Below, one piece after another: positions 1 to 14,100 of a DNA stretch of 64,000 bases. Numbering within the stretch: position 1 is the stretch's first letter; every line of letters starts with the position of its first letter. The position numbers and the translations under genes are program-made. Origin of the DNA: Loxodes magnus (lineage: Eukaryota; Ciliophora; Karyorelictea; Loxodida; Loxodidae). The stretch covers positions 248,001 to 312,000 of the forward strand of contig CAMPDV010000098.1 of the NCBI GenBank assembly GCA_946699065.1. The letters run 5' to 3'. The notes under the pieces were generated by a model, which saw only the letters and a list, made by a program, of their open reading frames with translations, was not told where the DNA came from and did not search any database.

Positions 1-148
1 AATTAATAATAGTAACCTTAAAAAATAATATGTAGATACTCAAGCATAAGCATGGATTGTAAATATTTAAACATAAAATAGTCTTATCTAATTAGACAAT
101 TTAAATTAAAATAAAGGAATCTTATCTGCCAAAATTTACATATTTTGG

Positions 149-380
149 CAGAAGTTTACAAGTTAAAGTAAATCACTATTAAAAAAAAAACATATAAATC
201 AAACAGAGATGTATCAAGAACAAAAAGAAAGTTTTAGGGAGATGACGAGAAGCAAAAAGAACTAAGAAAAAAAATGAGAAGAGAAGTTTAATATTGAAAA
301 ACTTAAAATTTTATAAAATGAAATATCAGAATTAAATCAGAAGTTTTATACAATAACTCTTTTATTTAAGTTAATTATAA
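149..380 (+). repeat. Left arm of a ~230-bp inverted repeat
   Basis: This stretch recurs in opposite orientation at 1901-2120 with clear but imperfect similarity. Shared blocks include CAGAAGTTTACAA, GAACAAAAAGAAAGTTTTAG and AAAATGAAATATCAGAA. Both copies can be read as a short Gln/Glu/Lys-rich peptide containing QEQKESF, so the repeat may derive from a coiled-coil gene. The arms enclose about 1.5 kb with a weak ORF, which could be an old transposon with long terminal inverted repeats or simply two inverted gene fragments. Confidence 0.6.
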
Positions 381-955
381 TTATTACACTTCTTATGCTT
401 TTTTTCTCTTATTTTTAGTTACATTTTAAAGTAATTCAAATTATGTGAGAAACAAAAAAAAATTTTAAATTAAAACTATCTTCACTCTTTAGGAAAAACA
501 TTACAAAATGTGCCTTCGTAACTTTTTAAATAATTAGCTTTTCAAAGTATATTATTTTTGATTATCTAATTGTATTTGATTTTTGATTTAAAGATAAGAA
601 TTGCATAATTTTGATTTACTTTTTTATCTATATTTTAACTGGTAGGTAATTTATGATTTAATCTGGATTTAAATTTCTTTATTTAATATCCTTTTTTTTG
701 CAAATAATTACTATTAAAAATTTGTAAATAAAAAATAATCTAGTATTTTGACTCTAAAAAGAATCTGAGAGAAATGTGAAAATATTAAGCAAAAAAATCT
801 TATATCCCATTAAAATTAGAGAAGGGCTTCACGTTAACAAAAACCCAAAAATACTATTATAATAGAGATCATATTATCCTTGGATGATTACCTTTATTTT
901 TGTCTATTTAAGAAAGAAATCTTTGAATTAAAAAAAGAATAAATTGTTCGTTCAA

Positions 956-1438
956 ATGGATTTAAAAGTAACTAAATATAGTAAAAAAATAGAAGCTTAA
1001 AAATATAAGGAATGGTAACAGGATTTAATTAAACTGCGTAGAATTTTTAGAATAGAACGTTTTTACTATCGATCAAAATGACACTAAACAAGAGATATAA
1101 AATTCTTTGAAGATACAATAAGGTAGAATTTATGAACTAAGAAGATTTTTAAAGAGAATAACAGTACTAATAGATAGAAATATAAAATATATTTTAACCA
1201 TACTAAATATCTTATTGAATACTAGATGGAACCAACACAAAGACCATACAAAATTAAATTTTATAAAAAAATCAGCGTTTTCCTAAATTCGCTGCTTTTA
1301 ATATGTTAAAAATAAAAAAAATTTACATTTTGCAACAATAAACACTCCTTGAAGATTAGCAAGATTTTTATAATATTTGCATGCTTTGTTATCTGCTTTT
1401 AGAGTAATTTCCCTTATAGGCAATTATGCATTAAATGA
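956..1438 (+). CDS. Hypothetical basic protein between inverted repeats
   Basis: Open frame of 160 codons from ATG to UGA with two internal UGA codons read as Trp. The first ~110 residues are rich in Lys, Arg, Tyr and Phe (for example KLRRIFRIERFYYRSKWHQ), and the end is hydrophobic enough for one membrane segment (around residues 135-150). It lies inside the inverted repeats at 149-380 and 1901-2120, so it could be a transposon-encoded product. No family was recognised. Composition is protein-like, but in this genome open frames are expected by chance, so confidence is low. Confidence 0.3.
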
Positions 1439-1900
1439 GTAAATAAGTATCTACCAATAAGAAATTAAAAATATTAAATGATAGCTTTGTTTTATTTGAT
1501 GTGCTTTATATATAATTTTATATATTAATACCATTTGCTTCAATTATATATTAACTTAACTTCTTGGTTAAGATTTGACTAATGTATCTTTAAAATTACA
1601 CTCACCTTTATCTGAAATTTTTTTCCTGATATTTCAGCTTATCTGAATAAATAGAACTGTTGATCAAACATTAATTTTACTAATTAGCCAAAAATTATTG
1701 TTTTAAGAATTTTAATTTCATAAATTTAAAATTCTGACAAATAATTAAGTCTTTCTTTATGCTTTATCTTTAGCCGCTTGAACAAATATTATATCCAAAA
1801 GAAAGATTATTATTCCAATTTTTAAAATTATTCTTTTTTTAAATTAATGTTTTGTCTTTAGCAAAAGAAAATTCTTTATTTTTTTGCTTGCTTAATAAGG

Positions 1901-2120
1901 TAATTAATTTTTTTAAAAGAGTTATTATATGAAACTTCTGATATTTCATTTTATAAAAATTTAAGTTTATTTAATACTAATTTTTCTTCTCGTTTATTAT
2001 CTTAATTCTTCTTGCTTTTCATCATTGCTTCTAAAACTTTCTTTTTGTTCTTATTGTGGCTCTATTTGATTTATGTACTTTTTACTAAATAGTGATTGTC
2101 TTTTACTTTGTAAACTTCTG
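1901..2120 (-). repeat. Right arm of the ~220-bp inverted repeat
   Basis: Reverse-strand copy of 149-380. On the minus strand it reads CAGAAGTTTACAAAG at the outer end and TAACTCTTTT at the inner end, in the same order as the left arm. Mismatches and small gaps show the two copies are not recent. Confidence 0.6.
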
Positions 2121-5100
2121 TTAAAATTCTGTTTATTATTGTTAATTTAATGTTAAATTGCTAGTTCAGGTAATTTAGTTGTTGTTATAAATTTTCGCAA
2201 AATGTTTACCTCGAAATTTTTCAGACAGATTTCTAAGTAAGTCTAAATAGTAAGATAGCTTTAAACTATTTTTTGTTTTCATTTACAGAATTAGCTTTTC
2301 TCTGGATAAAATGCAACTGTAAGTTATATTTAAAGCAATAAGAATGAGTTATAAACTTAAAGATTGATATTATTTTTGTCTATATTTATTGTAAAATTTA
2401 ATATAATTTAGTTCTGAATATTTCAAAGTTCTTCTTTATTCTCTCTGAATATATGTGCAATGGACATATCAATATACTTTATTAGATTCATAGCTTTTTT
2501 CCTTAAAGTAGAAACGGAAAAAATGATTTGCCATATTATGTTAAAATGGAAATTAGTTGAAGTTTATGTAACATGATTAATTAAAAATGGAGATAGGCAA
2601 CTTAAAGCCTTTTTTATATTAATTTCATGCTCTTTTTATTTTTCTTTCGTACCATATATTTAGCTCTTTTTTAAGGAATTTGAAAGCTTCACACTATTAG
2701 CGCTTATTAAATAAAATCCATTGGAAAACTCTTTCGCAATATCCTATTCAAAGCTTCTTTAAATTTGCAAGACTTTATTTAAAAATAATAGAAACATAAA
2801 GAACCTCTAATATCCTTATGAAACAGATGCTAAATTAAAGTATCTTGAATATTAAAATAAAGAAGCAAATAAAAAGGTTTAAACTAAGAGTAATCCAAAA
2901 TACTAATAAAATATTTGCTGTAATAAAAAAATAAAAAGTTTAAATAATATTAAGATAAACTAAATTAATTGACTAATAAAATAATTTAAAATAATTATTA
3001 AAAGTTATTACTTTATAAGACAACTAAATACTAGAACAATTAAAATTTGCTATTTTATTTTATTTAAAATGCTTATAGGTAATATAGTAAAAAAGCTTAA
3101 TTATAAGATAATCATTAAATCTATAAATATAAATGTTTATTTGTTATATATAAACAACTTATCTTAAAATTTTAACCAATTTGATTATTCTCTTTAAGTT
3201 GAGCAATCCTTAATAAATAAAAATAATACATTTTATTTTATAGAAGTATATAATAAATTTAATTAAAGATATAAAAGTAATTGTTTAGTAGAATTGCTTC
3301 TATTCATCTAAAATATTTAAGTAATAATTAATTTATTACCACTGAGATCTTAAATTGAGTATCAATTTAAGGTTTTTACTTATAATTTTTTATATTAAAT
3401 TAAAAATTTTTATTTAAATAATTATTATTTAATCAATAATACTCTTATACATATTTGCGTTTAAAATGAAAAAAAACTTGTTAATTGAAATATAAAATTA
3501 AAATCTATTCTACGAGGAAATTTTTAAGAAATAATCTCGATATAAACTCTATAAAGTAAATACTAATTTTGCTGATAAAATTATTTGATATTGATTATCT
3601 AATTTATAGCAACATATTTGAGAAACTTTTTTATTAAATGTATTAATATATTTTATAATTTACATTAGCTTCTTACTTGAAGTTTTCCATTTTAAAGCTT
3701 TATATTTTTAAAATATGCAATATATTCTAATTTTTCTTAGTAATATTTTAATTATTTATCTAATCCTATTTTTTATTTTACCATTTAGTTTAATCATTTT
3801 ATCTATATTTCAAAGAATGCTTAGTAAAATGAATCATTATCTTATCATATTATCATAAATTTTTCCTTTTAAAATATGAATCTAAAAGTAGAACAATAAT
3901 TTAAAATAATTCAAAAATAAATGCAAAGCATAATTTATATTAAGAGTAGAAGGTTTATATTTTAGAGAATTATGTAAAAGGTTGTTTTATATAGACTACC
4001 AAGATATATAAAAATCCATTAGTTTAAATAAATTTTTAATTGGATTATTATATTTAAAAATTTACTACTAATGATAATAATCAACAATTTTAGTTTAGTT
4101 TTTAAACTTTATTTTGTTGCGAATATATTATATCTTATTTAACTAGTTATTTCTCTTTTTATTTGAAAGAATAGAAATGAGATATTATCGTGAAAACATT
4201 TTGCTTGCATATAAGAAATTAAAATATATTAGAGATTTATTTAGCATTTCAAAATATAGAAAATTGAGGAAAATTGATATATACTTTCATAGAAAAAATC
4301 TTAAATTAATCCATAAAGCAGCTCTAGAAAATATAATTCATAGCTTTGAAAGTTATTAAATAAATAGTTAAAATTTCATTCTAATAAGAACAGAATTATG
4401 TGTAATTGCTTAAGCACTGCTTTATCAACGCCATACTCAATTTATTTTAACTAAAAAGAGGAAACAGTGCTTTATCTTATATAAAATTCTAATTTCAAAA
4501 TTTTTGTTTTTACTTTAGCAATATTTTTGCATTCTATTTTAACTTAATTTTTTATTATAATTTCTGTACAAAAAAGTTAATAAATATTACTAATTTAATT
4601 TGAAAGATACAGCAACAAATAGAAAATATTATATGCAAAATTATTTCTGAAAGTGAATAATGTTAATTGAACAGATACAGTACTAAGTTCTTTATCAATT
4701 ATATTTTTAGATAATTAGCGTAATGTTAAAAATAATCATAATATGGTTTTAAATAGAAAATTATTAATTATTATAGTGGATTATTGAGGGTAATTTAGAT
4801 CAGTAAATTAAGGGTTATTTTCTGTGGAATATCTTTGCTTGGACTTATCTTATAATATATATTCAAACAATTTGAAAAAATGTATTTAAAGATGCTTAAA
4901 TTTATTCTAGAATCGAATAATTTAAAGTAAGTAATATCATAACTTCGAATAAAGGCATTTAGAGGGCTGCTATTTCAGTAGTTTCTTGAATTTATTCTTC
5001 TTACTTTTAATATTTTTTTATCTTTTATAGAAAATTATACCTCAATGTAGAATGAGAAATATTCATACTTATTAATAGTAAATTTATTGAGCTAAATATA

Positions 5101-8100
5101 TTTGTCTTAAATTATAAATTAATTAATTATACCAGGATTTTTATAAGAAATTAAATTTAAGTATAAGGATTGGGTTAAAACATTAGTGATTATAAAGATA
5201 AATCTATAAAGACATAATTCTTCTCAAGAAAAGAGTTTCACGTATATATATAAAAAAAGAAAAGACGAAATCTAAGTGAATAGGATTGATAAAATTAAAA
5301 TATATACCAAAAATATGAATTCTTTAATTTTAAATAGTTTTAATTTGCTATATAGTAAAAAACTTAATATAAATAGAGATAGAATTGAAATTTTAAAATA
5401 AGATTAATATAAGTCTTTAAAATTGATAATATTATTTAAAATTTTAAACCAATTGTGGTTTAGATTGTTACTTTATTTTTTAAATTTTAAGTGAAGTCAA
5501 AAGTAAACTTTCAGTTATTTGTTTTAATATATATTTAATATATTATATAATTTATCTCTTGTTAATTATAACTTTTAAATTGATAAATTTTTAAAATATA
5601 TTCATGTTATTTAATTTTTTCTATTTTTGGAAAGAAAATAAGTAACATAACTCTAAATCTAAATCTCTTATTCTTAATTTGTTTGAATTTGCATTTCAGA
5701 TTAATATCTGATATTAATTATTTCATTTTTTACCTTTGAATCAAGTTATTTAGAAATAAAAGTGACTTTATTAGTTTATTATATAAGTAGTATAAACTAT
5801 TGAATATTATATACATTAAAGTAGAAAAATAATTTCATATGTCTTCAAATATTTTGTAAACCTCCTTTTTTAAATTTAGTCTAATCAAAAACTCCTTATA
5901 AAATGGATAATTTTATATAAAAACCTCAAAATTTTAATAAATAGCAAGAAAAATGAATTTACTCTTGAAGATAAGAATTAGAAAATTGAATAAATTGGAT
6001 AATTAAATCCTTTTATCATGAAGTCTTTCATTAGAAGTAAGTGTTAGCATAATTTCGATAATGTTTTGCTCTTCTTTTACTTTAAATTTGCGAAAAATAT
6101 TTTGTGAGAGTTAGAATTTTATTACACTTCATCTTATTTAAATTATCTATTATTTTAAAATAAAATTGGAAATAAAAAAATAATCTATTTGTACATAGTT
6201 ACATTTATATAGAATCCTTTAATTAAAAATATAGAGAAATATAGATTATTATTAACTAACTAGAATCTAATTTCTAACTCTATTTAAGTTATTTATTAAA
6301 GGTTTAATATCACTATAATAATTAAAATTTCGTATATTTCTACTATCTCCCGATAAATAAATTATTTTTAATTCAAATTAATGGAGAATTAGTGTTGCTT
6401 TTTTGTGAAGGGTAGATATTTAAGTAATCTAATATCTAACATCATAAATAGGGAATGTTACATTTAATCTAATTTTAAGAAGGTAATCTTTCAAAATGCT
6501 ATATTTGCATAAGAATTAGATAATACAGCAAAATTTATAAATTAAAGGTAAGAGTAAGGCTTTAATATATTTACATTTATTTAAATAATATAATTTTATC
6601 TAGCCTTTTGAGTCTAAAGTTTATTTTCAACTTATACTAAGTCTTATTGGATCATATAATTAAGCTTACCTAGAGAATTATTTAATAAAATTCTCTTTCT
6701 CTATTAATTTCTTAGTAATCATTTTAATTTCTTTTTATTTCAAGATAATAATATTCCCAAATATTATATATGCTGGCATCAAATCTAATTTAGGATAAAC
6801 TTATTAAAATCTATCTTTTCATTTCATTGCTCTTTGAGTTGAACGAAATCCGCTAACAAACATTTTTCTACTTTTCTTACACTCATTTCATATTTAGCTA
6901 TCTAACAAATTGAAACTTGCCTCATTGAAATATTTATTATTAAGCTGATATTAAGTTTCAATAGGTTGATACATGATCTTATTCAATAATATAAAATTAA
7001 TAATAATAGTATGCTAAAGTGACAACACCTTTATTTAGTTTTGCGGAGAGATCCGTTAGATGCCATTTTATTATATATAAAGTAATTCTTATAACTAAGA
7101 TTATAGTTTACTTCTTAGATCATCTTAGAATGCTTTTCCTTTCGAAAAATATTATATCCAGTTAGAAACTGCTTATTTTTTATCTCTTTAAAATTTTTCA
7201 AAGAAATACTGAATTAAAAAATTGTAAAAAATAAAGAATTACGCTTCTTCTTGGACTACTTTCCTAAAAATGTAAATAAATAGAAAATTGCTAAGTAAAT
7301 AAATAAAATTGACTAAGTTGAAAGCTAAAGATTAATTACTTATATGGATACATTCTAAATATATTCTATATATTATTATATTCTTTTAATTCATGTACAT
7401 AACTTAAGATATCATCTACTAATACTATGCATAATTCTTTTATTTAATTAAAAGATCTTTAGCTAGAACTATAAAATCTATTACACCTAAAGCAGATTCA
7501 TATTATTTATAAATTTAAATATTATAAAAGTCTATTAAATATATTTATAATGATAGAAAGTTTAATAGTTTTCTAAAATAGTTTAATTACATTTATTTTA
7601 TTATTAATAGCACTAATACTCTTCCATATCTTTCATATTATTTAAAAGGTATTCAAATTACCTTAGCATTTAATTTTAATTGAGCCTTTTTCATTTCTCT
7701 TTAGTTTTGCTGTTTTCATAGAAATATTATTTTAATAATAGCCTAACTATCTTACATGGTAATTAACTTTCCAGTTTTAGCTTTTCATTACCAATTAACC
7801 TAAATTAAAATTTATAATTTAACCACTTAAAAAGCCATCATTCTCATTGACTCTTAGGAATTTTATAAAAAGATTATAATGCTAAAAGTATAGTTGTAAA
7901 ATATTTTAAATATCTGTAATATTTTATCTAAACAGACAATTATAAAATAAAGATTTAATTTCTTATTATTACTTTAAATTATTATTTTAATGCAAAATCA
8001 GTTTAATTATTATAAATATATACTTAAACTTTAGAATTTAAAAAGGGTTAATAAGTAAAAATTAGATGGTAAATATAAAAATTAATGTATTTCAACTTTC

Positions 8101-8103
8101 TTT
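2121..8103. other. Long AT-rich stretch with no firm gene
   Basis: About 6 kb dominated by A/T runs. The only frame worth naming is at 4177 (+), 60 codons to the first UAA and longer under the reassigned code. It is rich in Lys, Ile and Tyr, has no relative in the window and may be chance. No RNA gene, repeat array or transposon end was recognised. Confidence 0.5.
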
Positions 8104-11100
8104 TCATCTCCAGTACTTAGCCTTTTCTTCCTCTTCTGGTAGTATGAATGATGTTAAATTTCCTTTTTCAGAAAACTCATCGTAAATAAATTCAGATTTA
8201 TTGTTATCAAGATTTGATTCTTTTAAATGTTCTTCAAATGAATCTTCAAAGGGGTTCTATTCTTTTTGCCTCTAAGTTTAAAAATAGCATTGATTTAGAA
8301 AGATTTTTCTTTTCAAAGCAGAAAGGTTATTTTTAATTTCTTATTAATCATAAGCTTATTATATTTACTAACTAAATTAAACTTTCCTTATATTTGACTC
8401 ATTATCAGAATCATTATTTAAGTCTTCTATTATTAGATCATTTTCTTATATTTTGCTTGCTGTTAAATTATATGTACTTTAATTTTCCTTTAATTTTCTA
8501 TTCTATTTTTTAAATTTAATTGGCTCTACTTCAATTTCCTATAATCAATGCCTATTTTCATTTTATTCGCTTTCCCTCTGTAAAAACGTTTTAAGTCTTT
8601 TTTTTCAATATAATTTCTAAGATAAATTTTGGTTAGCTAGTATCACTTTATATAGGTCTATAATATTAATATCATGTATAAGCATTAGTTCTAAATATTT
8701 TAAGCAGTTTACTAGATTTATATCTTAGATAGATTAGAAATATTTTCTATTATGTTTGTTTTCTATTTTGCTGATATACTAATGTAACGTTTCTTCTACT
8801 TCCTTTTCATATTTTTTAGAAGCCTGTTTATTTTTTTTGGCTTTCTCTTACTTTTTAATTTCTTCTTTTTCTCAATTTTAAATTATATCGTTTAATGGTA
8901 TTTATCCTTTAAAGCAAGTTAATTTAGAGTATATTCTTAAAGAAGCTTTTTACATTTCATACCCAAATTCTATTATTAAATATCTTAGTCATACTATTAT
9001 GAAATATCCATTAACTAGCACTAAAACAATAAATATTAAAAGATCAATAATTTAGTAATGCTAACCTGAGTCAAAGTAAATACCACAGTATAATATCAAA
9101 ATAGAGATAAACAAGTAGTAAGTTTCTAGTAGGTTTAGCTAATCTTTAATGTAAGGCTTGCATTTAACTTATAGTAAAACACAAACTGCTAAAATCAAAA
9201 TTACACATCAAAATTAGAATATAATGGTAGATTTTTATAGGAATATGAATATCAATGAAATCATAAACTTTTCATACATTTTAACTATTTCTCAGTAGTA
9301 ATACTATTCTTTAAACCCTATTATTAAAAACCCAAACTAAGACTTTATTTGAATAGTCTTTATTTTTTTTCTATTTCTTTATAGATATAAAACTACTATA
9401 ATTGGAACTAGAACTCCATATATCATAAATGAAGGAAGAGCTATTAGTAGTATATACTTAAGATGGTCTCCTTCCCAACATACTATGTTAGTATAAGCAT
9501 TTAGTACTTCTACGTTTGCAGAGACATTATAGCAACTAAAGGCACTAAAAATAGTTAATATCAAGTTAGTATTTATCTAAAAGAAGGAAACACTCAGAGA
9601 AGTTACAAATAATGATTTACTGAAAGGTTTTCATTTAAAGAGAGAATAGAGAAATATTAATGAAGCACTTATAATTAAAATGATAATAGGTAGAAGTAAA
9701 GTGCCTGTTACTTTTCCATAATATCTTCATTCATCTTCAAAATAAATGCAGTCAAAATTGAATATTGTTGATGTAGTTTAAATATATTATCCATTCATTT
9801 AAAAGAAATCCTTAAGGACTTCTGGTCAATCAAATCTAAAGTTTTGAATTAAAACTGAGAACTACATATAATTAGTGAATATTTTAAAGTATACACTATG
9901 ATACTAGTCCTATTCATAGGCTGATTTCAATGTAAATCTAACTAAGTAAAAAATGTATAATGCAAAAATACATAAAATAATTAAAGTTACAGCGATAGTC
10001 GTATTTTAACTCAAGCATTACTAGCATCTATTTTTTCCATCTTTTGCTAAATCTTATTAGCATACGTCACAAAGAGGACCTGTGTAACCATCTTTACAGC
10101 TTCCTTATCACTGTATTCCTTTTCTATAATTTTATTTTGCAATCTTATCAGTGATTTAAAAATATTTGGAAATATAACTTTTATTTAAATTTGTACCCAA
10201 ACATGCTAGTTATTTAGGACATTTATGCATTACTTCAGAAGTAAAATTTTCTCTTCAATACCCAGATATTGGCACAACTAAATCTCCACCATAGCATTTT
10301 GCTCCTTACATACATTCTCTGCAAGACTTATCACTTATATTAAATGAATATTACCCATATAGGCAATTTTAGCATTAAATTGAGTCAATAAGGATTTAAC
10401 CAGTAAGACATTACTAAATATTAATTTATAGCACTAATTTACTTTATTCAATATTATCTAAGCCTTAATCAGCTTTTTTAATAGCATCTGATTAAAATTA
10501 TAGTTAAACTTGACTTCCTGGTTAAGCTTTTACTATTATATCTCTAATTGTGAATGCTCCTTACTCTGACTATATTCTAGTTTTACCTGATAATTCTGCT
10601 TCATCTGAATATATAGAAACTAGTGATTAGTTATCAGTTTTTACTACTTAACCAAAAATATCAGTTAAATAAATTTAGCTTTCAGGTATTTACATTCCTG
10701 GTATTTAATCTAATAGTTTTCTTTCTATTTTTTCACTTTAATAGCATTAAGTTATTGAATCATGTTAAGAAACATTATCAAGTTTATATGGAAAGGCAGC
10801 TAGATGATTCCCATAATATGCCTTATTATGTTTAAACAAAGAGCATATTTCTTAACTAGTAGTATTAGGAATAAAAATAGGTATAGTATCTTGAATAGAA
10901 ATGGCACCTCCTTGACTAATTTAACTACTGATAGTGTTATTAATAAAAGTATTGTAAGTAATTTGATAACTGCATTATTATTAATCTTCACATATTAGTC
11001 TTAAAGCTCCTCCTTTAGTAATATATGGTTCAATACCATTTATTCTATTATTATAGAATTAGTTAAAATAGAAACTTATATTAGCATTTACAACATACCC

Positions 11101-14100
11101 TACTCCTCCTTCTTTTGCAGCAATACAGTTTTCAAACTTACTATTACTTATCAAGTTATGATTCTATTAGTTATCATTTAGGATAGCAAAGCAAGAACCT
11201 GATATTGCTATTTGATTAGAACAATAGCAATTTTACATATTCATATAGGAGTTATAAGAATAAATGGCAGATCCATAAGTAAGACTACTAACTCCATTAA
11301 TAAAAGAAGTATTATTTAAATTTAAAAAGCTATTTTCAGAATAAACAGCAGTATTTACATATTCCTTTAAAGTACATCATTCCATATTCATTTAGCAGCT
11401 TTTTATATAAATTATAGATCCATAAAGTTAAGAACTTAAGCTTCTAAAGGAACTATTTCAAATCATTAGGTGAGATTAAACAGCAAAAATGCTACCTTAT
11501 TAAGCGTTCATGTTTTCGAAAGTCACTGATGATAAATATAAAGAAGAATTAGCTAGTTAAATTGCACTTCCATACTCTCCTTTACTATCTTTGAATTTAG
11601 AATTAAATACTTCTATTTTAGAATCTAAATCACCTAAAATATAGACTCCTGAATAAGCACTCTAATTTTCAAATGTTGATCATTCAATTTTAACTGTAGA
11701 ATCTCAGATCATGATACCTGAAGTCATTTCAGATGCCTTGTTTGAACCAATTGAAACGTTTTTAAGTTGTAACTAACTTTTATAAATGAATATTAAAGAA
11801 TTTTATCCAAAATTAGTATTAATAGAAGTATTTTAGATTATACTTGCTGCTTCACTCTATGAGGTTCATAAACTTATTATACCTAAAGATAAAGCAGTGT
11901 TGTTAAAGATATTTGAGTTTATTATTGTAAATTAGCAACTTTAGCCGTATATAAAAGCTCCATCAACTGCTTAATTATTAAAAAAACTAGAGCTTAAGGT
12001 TTTAAATTAGCTCCTTTATTAGAAGTAGCCTACTCCTCCTATTGCTGAAGCAACATTTGAATTACATATAATATATTAGAATGTTAAATTTGAAGCTAAG
12101 AGGTAAAAGACAGCTCCTTAACTTGCTTGATTCCTAGTGAAGTTAGAGTTTATAATTTGAATATAAGAATTATCTGCTTTTACAATTCCTCCTATGCTTG
12201 CATTATTTTAATAACCATAAATTTATTCCAAAAATACTTAAGATTATTAAAATTAAAACACTCCTCCACTCTAGGCTTTATTTTTGAAAAACTAGCATTT
12301 TTTTATTTAAATAAAGTCTTAATTACCTTCAATTATACTTCCTGAAAAATTAGCTTCGTTCTCTATAAAAATACTCTCAGATAAACTATAATTAGAAAGC
12401 TAAGAGTATATAGAAGCTCCTTTATATCCTTTATTACCTTCAAAGTATGATAAGCTAATCTTTGCTTTAGCATATTTAGCAGAAATCATTAGACCTTATT
12501 AAGCCATATTCTTTATTATTGAACTGTTCTATAAAACAAAATTTTGGTTGAAAACTTCAATTAAAGATCCAATATCAATAACATTTTATTAAATTAAAGA
12601 GTTTTAAATGATTAGGTTTACATTTTTGGTTTCTATTAATCCGTAGCTTGCATTATTTTATAGGAATGTAGTTTTATTAATAGTTAGTTATTATATTGAA
12701 AGTGAGTATATTATAGAAATAGCTTTATTATTTCTAAATCAACTTTCTTTTATTATTATATTATCTGATAACTATGTCTCTAAGCAACTTCCTCCATTCC
12801 CAGTATTTTCTTCAAACCTTATTAAATATAACCTTATATTACTTTCAGTCAGATACATAATCGATCCTTTTTGTGCCTAGTTTTAAATTACTAAGCTTTC
12901 TATCAACTTTAAATAACATTAAGACAAGTAAAAAGCAACTCCATTCTTAGCATTATTATTTCTTATACTACCATTTTCAACTTCAATATTACTTTGTATA
13001 CCATATGCAAATCCTCCGTACTCTTAAGCTATGTTTTCTACAAAAGTGCTATCATAGAGAGTTAGATTTGATTGACTTAAGTAAAAGCAACCTCCATATA
13101 TGGCTCTCATTTTTTAAGCTGCTAAACTCTAAATAACTAAGTTACTTTGCTCTGAATATATTAATCCTCCTTCTCTTTCTGCAATATTATTATGAGATAT
13201 TATGTCTTTTAATTTAATTTATGATGATAAGCAATATATAAAAGTTCCTCTTTAAGCTCAGTTTTCTGAAATTAAAATATCTGAAAAATATGCATCAATT
13301 TAATTCAAATAAAAGATTCCTTTTTCAAAGGCTTTATTATTCTTTATTTATATACTAGATAAAGTTATTTTTATATTATCAAGATAGGCTGCACTTCCTT
13401 ATGCTGCTGAGCTATTTGTAAAAGAGCAGTTATAGATATTTATAATTTCGTTTTTAAGTATTTATATATATAAATCTCCTCCATTTTAGGTAGCTTTATT
13501 ATTAGTAAATATAGAGTTTTTCAGATTACTTATAAGAGACATAGAAGAATACATAAATCCTCCACTATCTTTAACTGCCTCATTTTCTACTGCATTTATG
13601 AACTATATCTATTATATTTAAGATTATTAAAGAAAAATTGCTCCTCCAAAATAGCCATCTGCTTTATTGCCTGAGAATAAGCAATTTTATATTGTAGTGA
13701 TATTAGAGCCAATAATACTGAGTGCTCCTCCGTTTTTTTAGGATTTATTTTTAATGAAAGTATTATTTTAAATTAGCTAAGCACTTGAGTTAAAAAAATA
13801 AATACTTCCTCCTTATTCTTCAACTTCATTGTATTCAAAAATATTATTTTCTATTGTCATTACTTAACTAAAGTAAAGTGATAACGAACCTCCAAAAACT
13901 GCCACATGTTCTCTAAATATGCTATAATTTAGTACTTCCAATTTTGATTCATAAGCATATAAAAAATTTCCACCTCTATTTGCTTTATTTTGATATGCAT
14001 ATAAATTTGTTATTTACTTAATTTATGAATTGTTAGCATGAAATATTCCACTATTCTAATCTAAAGCCATGTTTTAGATAAAAGAACAATTATAAATAAA

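Noticed and set aside
10600..11000. Several overlapping short ORFs on both strands
   Set aside because: All lie within the continuous frame of the giant beta-helix gene.
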